A DNA stretch of 64,000 bases, taken from Siphonodentalium dalli. Its lineage: Eukaryota; Mollusca; Scaphopoda; Gadilida; Siphonodentaliidae. Each line of letters starts with the position of its first letter. Position 1 is the first letter of the stretch. Shown here one piece after another: positions 36,659-47,964 of this stretch. The stretch lies in the NCBI GenBank assembly GCA_032622095.1, contig CP136064.1, positions 147,314,864 to 147,378,863 of the forward strand. Reading direction: 5' to 3'. The notes below the pieces were generated by a model, which was not told the DNA's origin, searched no databases, and saw only the letters and a program-made list of their open reading frames with translations. A program made the translations under genes and the position numbers.

Positions 36659-36811
36659 TATTAGGGCCACTTGCTAATGGCGCTTTCGGCGCGCCGAAAC
36701 ATGCGCTAATATCGCACTTTTTGTCGCTTTCGGCGCGTTACTACATATAATGGCGCACTTTTTGTCACTTTCGGCGCGCGCCGAAAGCGCCATTAGCAAG
36801 TGGCCCTAATA
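36659..36811. mobile_element. GC-rich hairpin element (fold-back MITE)
   Basis: Perfect 36-bp arms start TATTAGGGCCACTTGC and end in CGGCGCGC; weaker pairing extends outwards to about 36640 and 36826. The centre has two direct copies of CGCACTTTTTGTCRCTTTCG. No target duplication is clear because the flanks are (AT)-rich and palindromic. Confidence 0.85.
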
Positions 36812-37387
36812 GTATTCCATAACTATATATAGTATAGGGAATACACAATTAGACATCTATAATTTTTGGTCCCACGCTGATGAAAAATCGGGACTCAATT
36901 TTTCTGAATTATATAACTTGAATAAGTCTTTCGGTGTCATATAAAGTCGGCGTATAAGTGTGTCATTAAAGCTATATATATTTGTCGACCCAAATTAAGC
37001 ATAGTCCCGGACCGTGGTGAAATAAAAGCGAGCACAATTCCAGGACTCTAACTGTCATGTGGTGTTAACGCTCATTTGAACGCCATTACATGTCGCAAAC
37101 AATCTTCAAATCAAATTTGACTATATTATTGCGCCGCCGAGGTACTGAACCTAGTTTTGTCGTATAAAGATTTTTTTCTTACCAGTTTATTATAGCTTAT
37201 GGTTCCCATAAACATAATATCTTTACTGGACACATGGCAGGATTTAGGATTTTCAGATTTTTGACAAATCCAAGTTGGCCGCCAAAAAAATATACAATTC
37301 CATATATTCGTAATGAGGCGATCATTCCTACACCAGGAGATATTGTTATCACAGGTGATGCTCATTATGTGGCATGGAGGTGTTTAC

Positions 37388-38970
37388 CCTACTACTATAC
37401 TACTACTACTACTACTACTACTACTAATTATTTATTGGATAACAAATAAAACATTCACATGTGTAATATAAATGAATACATGTTATAAATAAGTGTTATC
37501 CGGGCGATGCCATGGCATCCCGGGTCGTCTTCGTGGCATCGCCCAGGCCAATAACCACAAATGTATCAAACCCAGCCCGAGTCCCTGCATATAACAATAT
37601 TGTCCTCTATGTTTACTATGTTAATATTAAGTAGGATTTGTGTTGGTGAATAGATGTGTGGATGTAATTTTTTGAAGGATGGATCAAGCAAATAGTGAAT
37701 AAGGGATTTTAGTGATCAAATTATTTTGAATGGTGTCATAGTTTCTATAATGGATATATAATTTATATATATAGGGGTTTTGTAATTATGGGAGTAATTA
37801 GGTATCTATTTATTTCATTTTGCATTCGAACAAGAAGGGTTATCACATTTATGGTTCAGACAATACATGGTTTGGATATGATTTATTAGTCTACGTTTAA
37901 ATGCGTTATGAGGAAATTATCCGCGTATTTCTTTTGGGAGTGTGTTCCATAGGCTGGGTTAGTGATGCAGTGGGAGTTTTGCAGTAAAATCTACTCGTGG
38001 TTTATTGTGACCTATATCATAAGCCCTCCTAGCACCAACACGAATATCCTTGTCAAGAAAGTCAGACATGGAAGTTGGTATGAGCTCGTGTTTCCAGTTA
38101 TAATAAATGAAGAGGGTTGTTCGAAGCACGTGTCTGTCATATAGTTTGAGCGTTCTTGTTGCGCTAAACAGTGGATCAGTATGATAATTATGTTTGACCC
38201 CTTCAATAATTATAATCGCTCTCTTTTGTACTTTAAAGAGTTTACTTGCGTATGGTGAATTCCCCCACACTTCTATACCTTAAGTTAAGTGACTTTCTAT
38301 GAGAGCAAGATATATATTTCTTAGTGCAGATCGTAGCAGAAAATATTTTACTTTATTTATTGTGTATAACGTTTTTCGTAGTTTTGAACTAACGTAGTTC
38401 ATGTGATCTTTAAAGGTCAACATTTCGACGAGTACTATCCCTAAAAGTTTAAAGGTTGGACTTTCAAATGTGTTAGTTACATGTTCGATTCTGTTTCCAT
38501 TTAGAATAATGTTTCTATCATCGTCGTTATGGGACTTCTTTGCTGCGTTAAAACTCATGTATTTGGTTTTATAAGTATTCAGTATTAATGTATTGGCTCT
38601 ACACTATTCTTGACAAGACTGTAAAGCCTTGTTGGATTTGTTATTGAGATGGGTTATATTTTTGTCTGAGATATAAACAGCAGTATCGTCAGCAAATGGT
38701 AACATGTTCTCATGTGTAGAATTTGGCATATCGTTCACATAGAGTAAAAATAAAATAGGTCCAATTATGGATCCCTGGGGCACTCTTGTTTTAATTCTCG
38801 ATGGCGTTGAATTTTTTCCAAAATAATGTACATATTGTTTCCTATTCTCAAAGTAGCTTTTAAAGAATCTGTTGGTGACTCCTAGAATTCCATAATGTTC
38901 TAATTTTATAAAGAGCGTGTCGTGGTCTATCGTGTCAAATGCCTTGGAAAAATCTAAAAACATGGCTAGT
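37388..38970 (-). mobile_element. 5'-truncated CR1/L2/Jockey-group LINE
   Basis: On the minus strand the RT palm and everything downstream are kept; the endonuclease and RT fingers are missing. After the RT comes a 3' region of about 500 bp holding GCGATGCCACGAAGACG, ending in AATAAATAATTAG and a (TAG)n run at about 37393-37425, a plausible 3' microsatellite tail. The 5' break falls at about 38970, directly against a minisatellite found again at 63220-63580. Confidence 0.85.
37800..38970 (-). pseudogene. LINE reverse transcriptase with two in-frame stops
   Basis: One reading frame runs from about 38970 to 37959. It has MFLDFSKAFDTIDHDTL, then RVPQGSIIGPILFLLYVND, the FADDTAVY catalytic box and KLLGIVLVEMLTFKDHMNY. 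It is broken by TAG at the start of CRANTLILN, where tryptophan is usual, and by TAA between ESHLT and GIEVWGNSP, where tyrosine is usual. A shift near 37950 moves to SLWNTLPKEIRG, then a stop, then FKRRLINHI, the usual C terminus. The leading HDHTAIHYTPIH-type residues come from the adjacent minisatellite, not the LINE. Confidence 0.9.
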
Positions 38971-38974
38971 GTAG

Positions 38975-39107
38975 GCATACAGAGGGTTATTGTATGATCG
39001 TGAATGATGTGAACAATTATACAACGAGTGGCTATATGGTCATGGATAGGTGTGTCTATGGTGAGATGTATAGGTGTATAATGAATAGCCGTATGGTCAT
39101 GTGCCAT
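38975..39107 (+). repeat. Minisatellite fragment at LINE 5' junction
   Basis: Degenerate units contain GTATGGTCATG, GGTGAGATGTATAGGTGTAT and AGTGGCTATATGGTCATG. The same family forms the longer array at 63220-63580. Both copies lie next to a short GGCAGCCA-containing block. Confidence 0.7.
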
Positions 39108-39720
39108 CTAGCTTGGCAGCCATTTTGAGCCAAAGTCAAAATGTTTGTTCCATTGAGTTGGAATATTCATAAGTAATGGTATGTTGTTACTTACATTGCA
39201 CAGTTCTGCTCATTTCTTGTCGAAAAATGACTAGAATCCCAATTCTGATTTTTGGTAATATTTTATACCGCGTTCTGTAAAATCGATGTTTGAGGGATCG
39301 TAAGTGGCTGGGACACCACGAATGGCATATGTCATTTCTCCAATGATCAGTTAACATGAAAAATACAAAATAAAGTCACAATTCTTAACTAATTTCAAAC
39401 AGCAGAAACCGATATAAAATATATTAGTTAAAGAAAGGTCACATGTTCCACTTCCGGTTGCAATTATGGGGGGCCAACTTTGAACGGGAGTTCCAATTTT
39501 GCCCTAGGAATGTGGAATTTTATCTTAGCTTCACAAATATATATATATATATATATATATGACAAAATGTTCTCACTATAATTTGCATCAAACTCACTTG
39601 GTGCCATGTCTGAAAAACGGCGGCCATGTTGGACGCCATCTTGTCTGGTGTCTGCACGTCCACCTTTTTTGTCGTGTGAACATTCCTTAAAAAGTTGATA
39701 GATATAAAAAGGAAGAAAGG
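39108..39720 (+). repeat. Composite repeat family B, copy 2
   Basis: Block order is as in the 17690 copy: GGCAGCCATTTTGAGCC, CATAAGTAATGG, ATTTCTTGTCGA, CCGCGTTCTGTAAAATCG, TCTCCAATGATCAG, GGGGGGCCAACTTTGAACGG. An (AT)n run follows at 39537-39561, then GGCGGCCATGTTGGACGCC near 39620. The end (39655-39800) resembles 63640-63775. Confidence 0.75.
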
Positions 39721-40329
39721 AAGAAGATGGGTGGAGTGAAGTTATATACTGTGCATGGTGTATGCAGGGGTATCAAGTCAACTCCCGGACTAGTACTAGT
39801 CGCTGAGGATAAATATATAAAACGCTCTTTGTGTTCGAGTTTCTCGCTACATAAGACACGTTTATACCCACTCGATCACCATGCATACTTTCACTGGCTT
39901 ACTGACTACCAGGGATACCTATATCAACACATTTGACCCATATAAACTGGCTGCATTTGGAATAATATCCCAGCTTACAATTCCCACTGGATTTTATCCG
40001 ATTTTGGGCGAGTACATCATTTTAAGGTCAAATATATCAAATTCCTCAATGTCACCAGCCGTCCAGTCATTTTTTCTGCACACGAGTTGTCTCAACTATT
40101 AAAAACCACCCATGAAAAAAAAACTGTATGCGCCAAACCCTATCCAGTTGAATATTGGCACTTGTCGGCCGGACTATATAACATTCGCTCGCTTGTGGTA
40201 AATCAGACCAGAATATTGTCGGTGTTTTTGTCGATCCCGTTATCTGGCAATGTATCTGGTTAGTTTTGATGCAGCGGTTTCCTATATTAAACAGTCAACT
40301 TCCAAGTGACATGGTTCATTTACTGCAAG

Positions 40330-41240
40330 CGGTCATCTCTCGTGCAGAGACGATAGTGTGGTCGTCGGAGGGTTAGACCCAGAAGAAATTGGTAAAGAGG
40401 CGGTTTTGGTGTCATTCGACGCGGGAGAATCTCGTGTATAACATATCTAAAATCCGCTAAAATCCGCTTTGGGCAAAATTCAGGATCCAAGATGGCGTCC
40501 AACATGGCTGCCGTTAGTCAAAAGATACTCTGACTGAGATTAATTCGATAATAGTGAGAACAAATGTTGTCATATGTATACAAATGTATACAGTTTTGCA
40601 AAGGTAAAATATTGTGCCACCTGTTTATGGCAAAAATGGAACCCCTCGTCCCAGATGGCCGCCAAAATGGCGGCCTAAACTCGAACATTTGAAGTTTTTG
40701 CCTAATATCTTAAAGATCAGTTCCTGTTGTTTGATAATGGTTCAGACTGGCGACTTTGATTAGGCTTATTCATGTTAATTCAGCATTGGAGCAATGAAAG
40801 ATACCATAAATGGGGTCCCAGACTCATCTACACCCTCAAAAATACGATTTTACAGAACGCGGTATAAAATTCCACAAAACTCGCCATTGTGATTACAGTC
40901 ATATATCAACAAGAAATGGACAGAACTGTACAATGTAAGTTGGGCATCCCAATATCTATAAATACTCAAATTCAATGAAACCCAAAATGGCGCTTTTTTT
41001 CATAATGGCTGCCAAAATGGCGGTCAAAATATGGAAAATGGCGGATATTGATCACAGTGTCATTCAATCCATTATAAGTAGTGGTTGATGAATAAAATTG
41101 ACTAAATAAATACGAATGTATACCTCTTTATGATGCCATTATGCTAGCTCTATGTAAAAACTTAAAAATCAGTACCAAAAATGGCTGCCAAAATGGCCAC
41201 CCGATGTGAAAAATACTATTTTCTATCACTTCTGTTTATC
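40330..41240 (-). repeat. Composite repeat family B, copy 3 (inverted)
   Basis: Read on the minus strand this gives the same blocks as 43980-44650: CAATTTGAGTATTTATAGAT-type start, CCGCGTTCTGTAAAATCG, then GGCAGCCATGTTGGACGCC, CAAAGCGGATTTTAGCGG and TTCTTCTGGGTCTAACCC. It is littered with ATGGCGGCC/GGCCGCCAT-type motifs. Frames in it, such as 40320-40505, are not genes. Confidence 0.75.
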
Positions 41241-43500
41241 ACTTGTTGCTCTCTGAACTGGGAAACAATGGGTATATTCATGACATGTCTAATAGATTAG
41301 ATCATAGTTTACTCCGGTCCTTCACTAATAAGTTATAAAAGAATGCGGTATGAAATTTAACCAAAATCTACTTTGGGGTTCTGGTCACATTTGATATTTA
41401 GGGATGAGCAGATCTTGTCTACAAAATAATTGATCGTTTCTTTTATTTGTGAACATTCCATCTCAAATAGACCAAAAGAAACAATAAATTTTATCTAATA
41501 TGGCTTCCAAAACGAAAATGGTAGACTCTGCCCAGCTTATCACATAATGGAAGTTGTGAGTGGTGGTTGCAGTTGATAGTTGGCTAATATACATGTATGT
41601 GGCTCATATACATCAAAACTATTTATTTTCAATCTTTTGGTGGCTTCCCGCGGGTTGACAAAATCTCGACGCATCAGTGCTATAATGTCGTAACTCCATT
41701 ATGGCGGGAAATGAGTATTTGATACCATTCGAATCGTGAGAAAAAATCCAATCCGATGGGCCAAACTGTCTTTGCATTGGATGACAAATATTCGCACAAA
41801 CCAATGAAGCAAATGTCGTATCTCCAGCGATCTTTACAATTATTCGTGCTATGAGGTCGTGTGTCCAATAGCAGCCAATCGGACGCTTCAGGTTGTCCAC
41901 GTGACTTCTGTTTTGTGTTTGTGAATTCTAAAATGTGCGCTATATAGTAGTATCTCCATGTTAGTCACGTGATCATTTGGTGATTTAAATGTTGTGATTG
42001 TTCCACACATTTCTGTATGATGATGCACATGGGTGAATTTTCATAGTGTAGAATAGGCACTTTTTAGTTCATAGACACATGCGATTGCCACCATATTTAG
42101 CTTAATCTGCATTTATTAGCACAACTTCATTATAGCACGGAAACGAATCGTCGCTGGCATACGCAAAATGTCATATCTCAAAACAAGCTATTGCTTTTAA
42201 AAAGAAAACGAGGGAGTAAACAGAAAACAATATGTGGTTCAATGAACAGCTAATGTCAGTTTTCATTGGGATAAATACAACAATACGTCATGCTTTGTCA
42301 ACATTAGGAGAAATGTTGTCTAAAAACTTCAACCTTCATTTTCTCGGAAAGTTGAAAATGTGGGTTACATTATAGCACTGATGCGACGAAATATTAACTA
42401 TTCGGGCTCGGCCATCATTTTCAAGTTTCAAGCTGGAACTAAATGTAGCCCATGGATTCCCCATTTCGACATGTAAGAAAAGTAGTTTTACTCTGATCTC
42501 TTCCCAGATATCAACTCTCCGGTAAATGGTGATCTCTTATGTTCTAGAAAATACGTGTGCCAAATATGAAGAAACTATCCCCATACATTGTTTACACATC
42601 GACTCCGTAAGTATGTGGAGGTTTTCTTGGACAAGCGGGATTTTCAAACCTCGAAACCGTCCGTACAAACAATAAAAGTTAATAGGAAATGACGTTGGAT
42701 GTAGGTCTAGAGTACGTCGTCCGCATGAAATAGTTTTCGTGTCATTAGTTTGCACATATTTCGTGCTCTGATGAGCATGGATGAACGCCTTATGTGGAAG
42801 TTTTATTGTCTAGCATCCGGAAAATAACATGTTCATTGTTCACATTTCTTAGACAAACATGTTGTTAATCACCATGTTCATGTGGCATTTCTATCCAATG
42901 ACAACCTTGAAATACCAGTTCATCAAGCTAAATGGTTGATACCTTTACGCCTACGGGTCAGATCCAGCCGTGGCGCACATTGTGTCTACATATCATTGCT
43001 GAAATTCACTAAATGTGTAGAAGATATCGGTGCGTATATATATTTACTAGAATGTTTCTATCCACATGTATAAACCCACAATCGCATGACACGGAATTGC
43101 CACATGGAGTGTGAAGGGTATACAATGTACGTGCGATTTTTCATTTTTCCTCTTGATATTGAAGAAAATAATTTTACTTTGAAACTCCCCAGCTCCGATA
43201 ACCAACTTGCCCACCAATTAAGTAAACCCCAGATTATTCGCTTTTCCCTCCTGTCCTTTTCACTTTCGCCAGCACTGGAAAACCCATTGGAGCCTGATGC
43301 TTCCGGACTAGACCACCGATGCCCATATATTTGATGTTCCGAATAGTCGTTATAAGTAGAAATATTGACACTGTGTTTTCAAATAATCCATATTCGTAGC
43401 AATTTAATTTCTTTTTAATTAATTTCCAGATAGTCCCTCGTAATAAGTGGACATCGTGTTGGATCCTGCAGTAGATACTGCTTAGTTGGAACATTTCGGG
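41241..43500. other. No gene recognised; a small inverted pair
   Basis: ACATTATAGCACTGATGCG occurs in inverse at about 41672-41692 and direct at about 42368-42386, with a partial third copy at 42130. It could mark ends of an old element of about 720 bp. The minus-strand frame at 41619-41900 starts inside this motif. No coding support elsewhere. Confidence 0.4.
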
Positions 43501-43609
43501 CTGAGCTGATTGTGGTAGTAGATTATTGGCAACATGTTTAATAGATCTGTCATCGTTAGCTCACAACCGAAGTGTTGTTTCGGCTTTCCTCTGAGCAGAA
43601 CTTAAATTT

Positions 43610-44650
43610 CGACAATTTTCGGTGGCCATTTTGATAGCCATCTTAGCATTTTGAATCGTGATTGGCTACTCATACCCACACAAAACATTGATTTCAATCA
43701 ATGATGTGTATTGGTGCCGAATTGGCGTTTTGTCGAATGGGTTTTCGTGAATAACTACATATTTGCCATTTTCATTATTATTGGCGACCATGTTGGACGC
43801 CATCTTGAATTCTGTATTTTCCCCAAAGCGGATTTTAGCGGATTTTGGATATGTTATACACGAGATTCCCCCGCGTCGAATGACAACAAAACCGATTCTT
43901 TACCAATTCCTTCTGGGTCAAACCCTCTGACGACCATTCTAAATATCTGCCATTTTCCATATTTTGACCGCCATTTTGGTAGCCATTTTAAGACAAAGCG
44001 GCAATTTGGGTTTCATTGAATTGGAGTATTTATAGATAATGGTATGCCCAACTTACATTGTACAGTTCTGTCCATTTCTTGTTGATATATGACTGGAATC
44101 CCAATGGCGATTTTTGTGGAATTGTATACCGCGTTCTGTAAAATATAAATTTTTGAGGGTGTAGATAAGTCTGGGACCCCATTTATGGTATCTTTCATTG
44201 CTCCAATGATGAATTAACATGAATAAGCCTAATCAATGTCGCCAGTCTGAACCATTATCAAACAACAGGAATTGATCTTTAAGATATTAGGCAAATACTT
44301 CAAATTTTCGAGTTTAGTTCGCCATTTTGGCAGCCATCTGGGGCGAGGGGTTCCATTTATTCTATAGATATGTGGCATACTACTTTACCTTCGCAAAAAT
44401 GTTTACATTTCTATAAATATGGCAACATTTGTTCTCATTATGTCGAATTAATCTCAGATAGAATCTCTTTTGACTAAAGGCGGCCATGTTGGACGCCATC
44501 TTGGATCCTGGATTTTGCCCAAAGCGGATTTTAGCGGATTTTGGATATGTTGTAGCAGAGATTCTCCCGCGTTGAATGACACCGAGATCGCTTCTTTACC
44601 AATTTCTTCTGGGTCAACCCCTTTTTTGCGTACCACGACCACACTACGAG
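43610..44650 (+). repeat. Composite repeat family B, copy 4 (1.5 tandem units)
   Basis: GGCGACCATGTTGGACGCC at about 43785 and GGCGGCCATGTTGGACGCC at about 44481 are 696 bp apart. Each is followed by CAAAGCGGATTTTAGCGG, GGATATGTT, TCGAATGAC or TTGAATGAC, and CTTCTGGGTCAA. The first unit continues through CCGCGTTCTGTAAAATATA and GCTCCAATGATGAATTAAC. The frames at 43711-44019 and 44470-44763 are parallel readings of these two units. Confidence 0.8.
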
Positions 44651-45766
44651 GCCATCAAGGATACATTCACGTCAAGTGTGGAAACATCGATATTGAAAAT
44701 TGGACAAAAACTATTGCTCTTTGTCTTCTGAAGACCCACTTCCTGATATATAGTGGCCAGTAATTTTCCGATTCCACTAAACATACTATAAAAGTAAAAA
44801 TAAATAGGAAAATATATTGAATTGATGTCAATTTATGTCATATCTCTTCCATCTTGATTAGCTCAAATGTCCTCCACACTGAGAAAAATAACGGGTCAAT
44901 ATGACTACCTTTTGGGTTAGTCATGGATATTTGGAGTCATTTTGACTAACCCGTACCGTCCCACGAGTCATCATGACTAATTATGAGTTAGTCAACTTGA
45001 CAATGAAAAAAAATATATAAGTAGATATATAGCTACTGAACATAAGCTACGTTGTATAACTCATACCTTATCGCATTTAAAGTGTTCCAGAAACTATATA
45101 ACGTTATCATTCAAGCGGCATATTTATTTTACCCCTGCACTTATGGTACGAGGTTTATAGTGCGAAAAATCGAAATATGCTTCCGGTGAATGAACCATGT
45201 GCGTTGTTCGTGTTTACAAACTTCTCTTGTTTTAGATTGTTTTAGCAGATAATTGGACCTAACTTGCTTATTAATAACCTGGAATATTGTTAGCACTGTC
45301 TGGATTATGTTTGTATATGAATGGGACAAAAGGTTATAACCTCCGCAGAGCTTAAAATTCGGCGAGAATCCAACCGAAGATTCTCGTAAATATTCTAGCA
45401 AAATACCATGGATTCTTGCGAAATAGTATGTTTGGATTCCGCAAAATTCAACGAAATATATGCCCTGCTCCGAAAACAGGCGAAGTCAATGAATTCAATG
45501 CCAGTGGGATTACCATTTACAATTGACAATGAGTGAATGACATGCACGACAATGTTGTGAATTTCAAAAGACAGATACTTAAATTTCACAAAATTATAAA
45601 CCGTCCAATTAACTCACAAGTCTGACAAGAGTAAACCACTGGTGACTAGGATTACGACACATACAATTATGTAGAAATCAGTTGGAATTATGACGTCACA
45701 GATCAGTCATGACTCATGAGTCAGTCACAAGTTTGTTGCATGTTCAAGGCTACAACGTACGAGTAC

Positions 45767-45955
45767 CTGTACAAAGGAAGATGGATCATATTCTTCAATT
45801 TTCATCGAAACGTGATTTGAGAACCATGTCGCCATGACATATCGCCCAGTTACGGAGTCGGCTATTCTTTTGATCGAAACGCCGGTGACGCCGTGATATT
45901 GTTGTGAAATATTTATGAAATGACGGATAATCTCAGAGATACGGATCCAATTCTT
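45767..45955 (-). CDS. Possible internal exon inside the CACTA-like element
   Basis: On the minus strand about 63 codons are open (SKNWIRISEIIRHFINISQQ, YHGVTGVSIKRIADSVTGRY, MATWFSNHVSMKIEEYD). They end at a good donor (ACAG|GTACTC); the acceptor side is weak. Composition is more coding-like than the rest of the element. It may be a transposase remnant or a captured host exon; I recognise no domain. Confidence 0.3.
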
Positions 45956-46055
45956 GGACACACATTATCACTGAATCCATCACAAGCTTTTACATTGTAC
46001 ATGTAGTATCGTACTACAGCTATGCTCTAATTAATCGTCCCCTTTAACAAGGTTG

Positions 46056-46493
46056 TACTCTTGGGTTCCAAATAAACATTCATGCACGTTTATTATTTTC
46101 TTGGGAAATTTCCCCCCTGCACAGTGCTTATTTGGGTCTGCACGTTTATTAATTTTGAGGCTATGAAAATTGAAATCAGCACAAACTCAAGATTTCTATA
46201 TGACTCTGATACCAAAATGATGAGTTTATATCTTTATGCATGTACATATTCAAATATATGACACACATGTGAACATTTAAATACTGAATAAAACACCACA
46301 TGACATACACCGTACTATGTTGATTCCTATACTTGACCTACACGAACTGTAAAAATAATATGTATAACAGTTGATGTTTTGCTCAGAGTTTCCCCTGCAA
46401 TATTATTTGGGTCTGCACTTTTATTAACTTTCAATGGAATTCACTCCCTGCACTATTATTGGGGCCTGCACTTTTATTTGGAGCCCGAGAGTA
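46056..46493. mobile_element. 438-bp MITE-like element inside the CACTA-like element
   Basis: TACTCTTGGGTTCCAAATAA at 46056 is matched in inverse at 46493 with two changes (TACTCTCGGGCTCCAAATAA). Subterminal TGCACNTTTATTA and TATTTGGGTCTGCAC motifs recur on both sides. No clear target duplication. Confidence 0.65.
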
Positions 46494-46699
46494 GGGCGTT
46501 AATGACATCGGTTATACCATACCGGCGTTCAACCACAGTCAAGTGGTTGACCTGTGGCAACCACAGGTAATCTTTCTACAGTACTATTAATAATATTTTG
46601 CGACTCCTGTACTCCGCATTAATTTTTCACATGGCCACCTTACACCCAGTCCAGCTTTTCGTGAGCGCCATGCACCGTGTTACCAACCCTGCTGGACAA

Positions 46700-47000
46700 A
46701 ACAAGTGTCCACTTAACCACGGTGCGGTTAGCGTTGCCACCGCGGCCGAAATGCAACAACACTGCGGCTCCACTGGCTAATTACAGTTCGGCCGCAGTGT
46801 ACTTGCCATTCGGCCATGGTGTATTTGCCGCGTTGTACGTTCATTAAACTGAAAAAAGATGATACAAACCAGAAATCTAACCACGGTGTACATGCCATTC
46901 GGCCGCGTTGTAGTTGCCATTCGGCCATGGTGTACTTGCCGCAGTTACAAACGCTGACACAGCGCCCGAACGGCAAATACACCGCGGTGCCAATGTACAC
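46700..47000. repeat. GC-rich cluster of TTGCCATTCGGCC motifs
   Basis: TTGCCATTCGGCC followed by RYGGTGTA occurs about four times on + (46802-46940), with inverse-related CGGCAAATACACCGCGG near 46970 and CCACGGTG at about 46718 and 46883. The frames on both strands (46728-47027 and 46816-47193) are readings of this repeat. Confidence 0.6.
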
Positions 47001-47964
47001 CTGTTTTGTCGAGCGGGGTATACACAAAACAATATTTCAATTAATAATTTGTTTACGGTTTAATCAACATTCGTTGGTCACTGACCGACATTCGCAACTG
47101 CATCATCAATGTAGCATCCAGCCACGCCAGAAATATACACTCTGTGGTGGTTATAATGCTGACTTTAAAAGGTACGAAGGTCGACCATGGTAGGATTGAT
47201 CATGGTTAATAGCATCAACAACGCGGTAATATAGGTGTCAATGTCGTTAAGGGGGGGGGGGTCAATTAGAGCTTAGCTGTATATATACCGATACAGGTAC
47301 ATGAACATGTAGACTATTACAATGTCCAGATGCATCATGTTCTTATCAAAACATGTGTGGCTATCATTCAGAACGATTCAGACATTTCCGCTTTGCTAGG
47401 AAATAACCTCTTCCATAATTGGAAACCATATTCACGAAATTCTACATTATATGGCTCTGGTGATCAGGCAATGACATTGACTCGATTACGCATAGCTGCG
47501 AATGGAGAATAATTTATTCACTATGGCTGTACCAAAATGGATCATATATTAAATACATTAAACTCTCTTTGTGTGAGGTTTGTTTGTTTGTTCATACATG
47601 TATACCGATACAGCACATAGGAAATGTACGAGAAGCAAAACACTCAACAATGTGGAAATTTTTTGGGTGAGTGATTCCGGTGACCCACTCAACACCAAAA
47701 TCTTGTGGCGAGGACTAGTGAGCGCTATAACAATATTTTGCAAACAACATGGTGCCAGTTTTAATTAACTAAAGTTCTTTAGTGTGGTCTCCCCATTGTT
47801 GAGTATTTTGCTTATCGCATGCTATTTACATACTTTACAACAGGTTCTCGAACAGAATTTGACTTTGTTCACTTAATGCAGTGTAGGAACTACAACAATT
47901 GCTTACTATTTACGCGATATTTATGATGGTATAAAGAAAGGTCTGAACGAACTACAGATTAACT

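Noticed and set aside
41619-41900. 93-codon minus-strand frame
   Set aside because: It begins in a small inverted repeat, lacks splice support and overlaps an equally open second frame.
46728-47193. Overlapping frames of 99 and 125 codons
   Set aside because: Both are readings of the TTGCCATTCGGCC repeat cluster.
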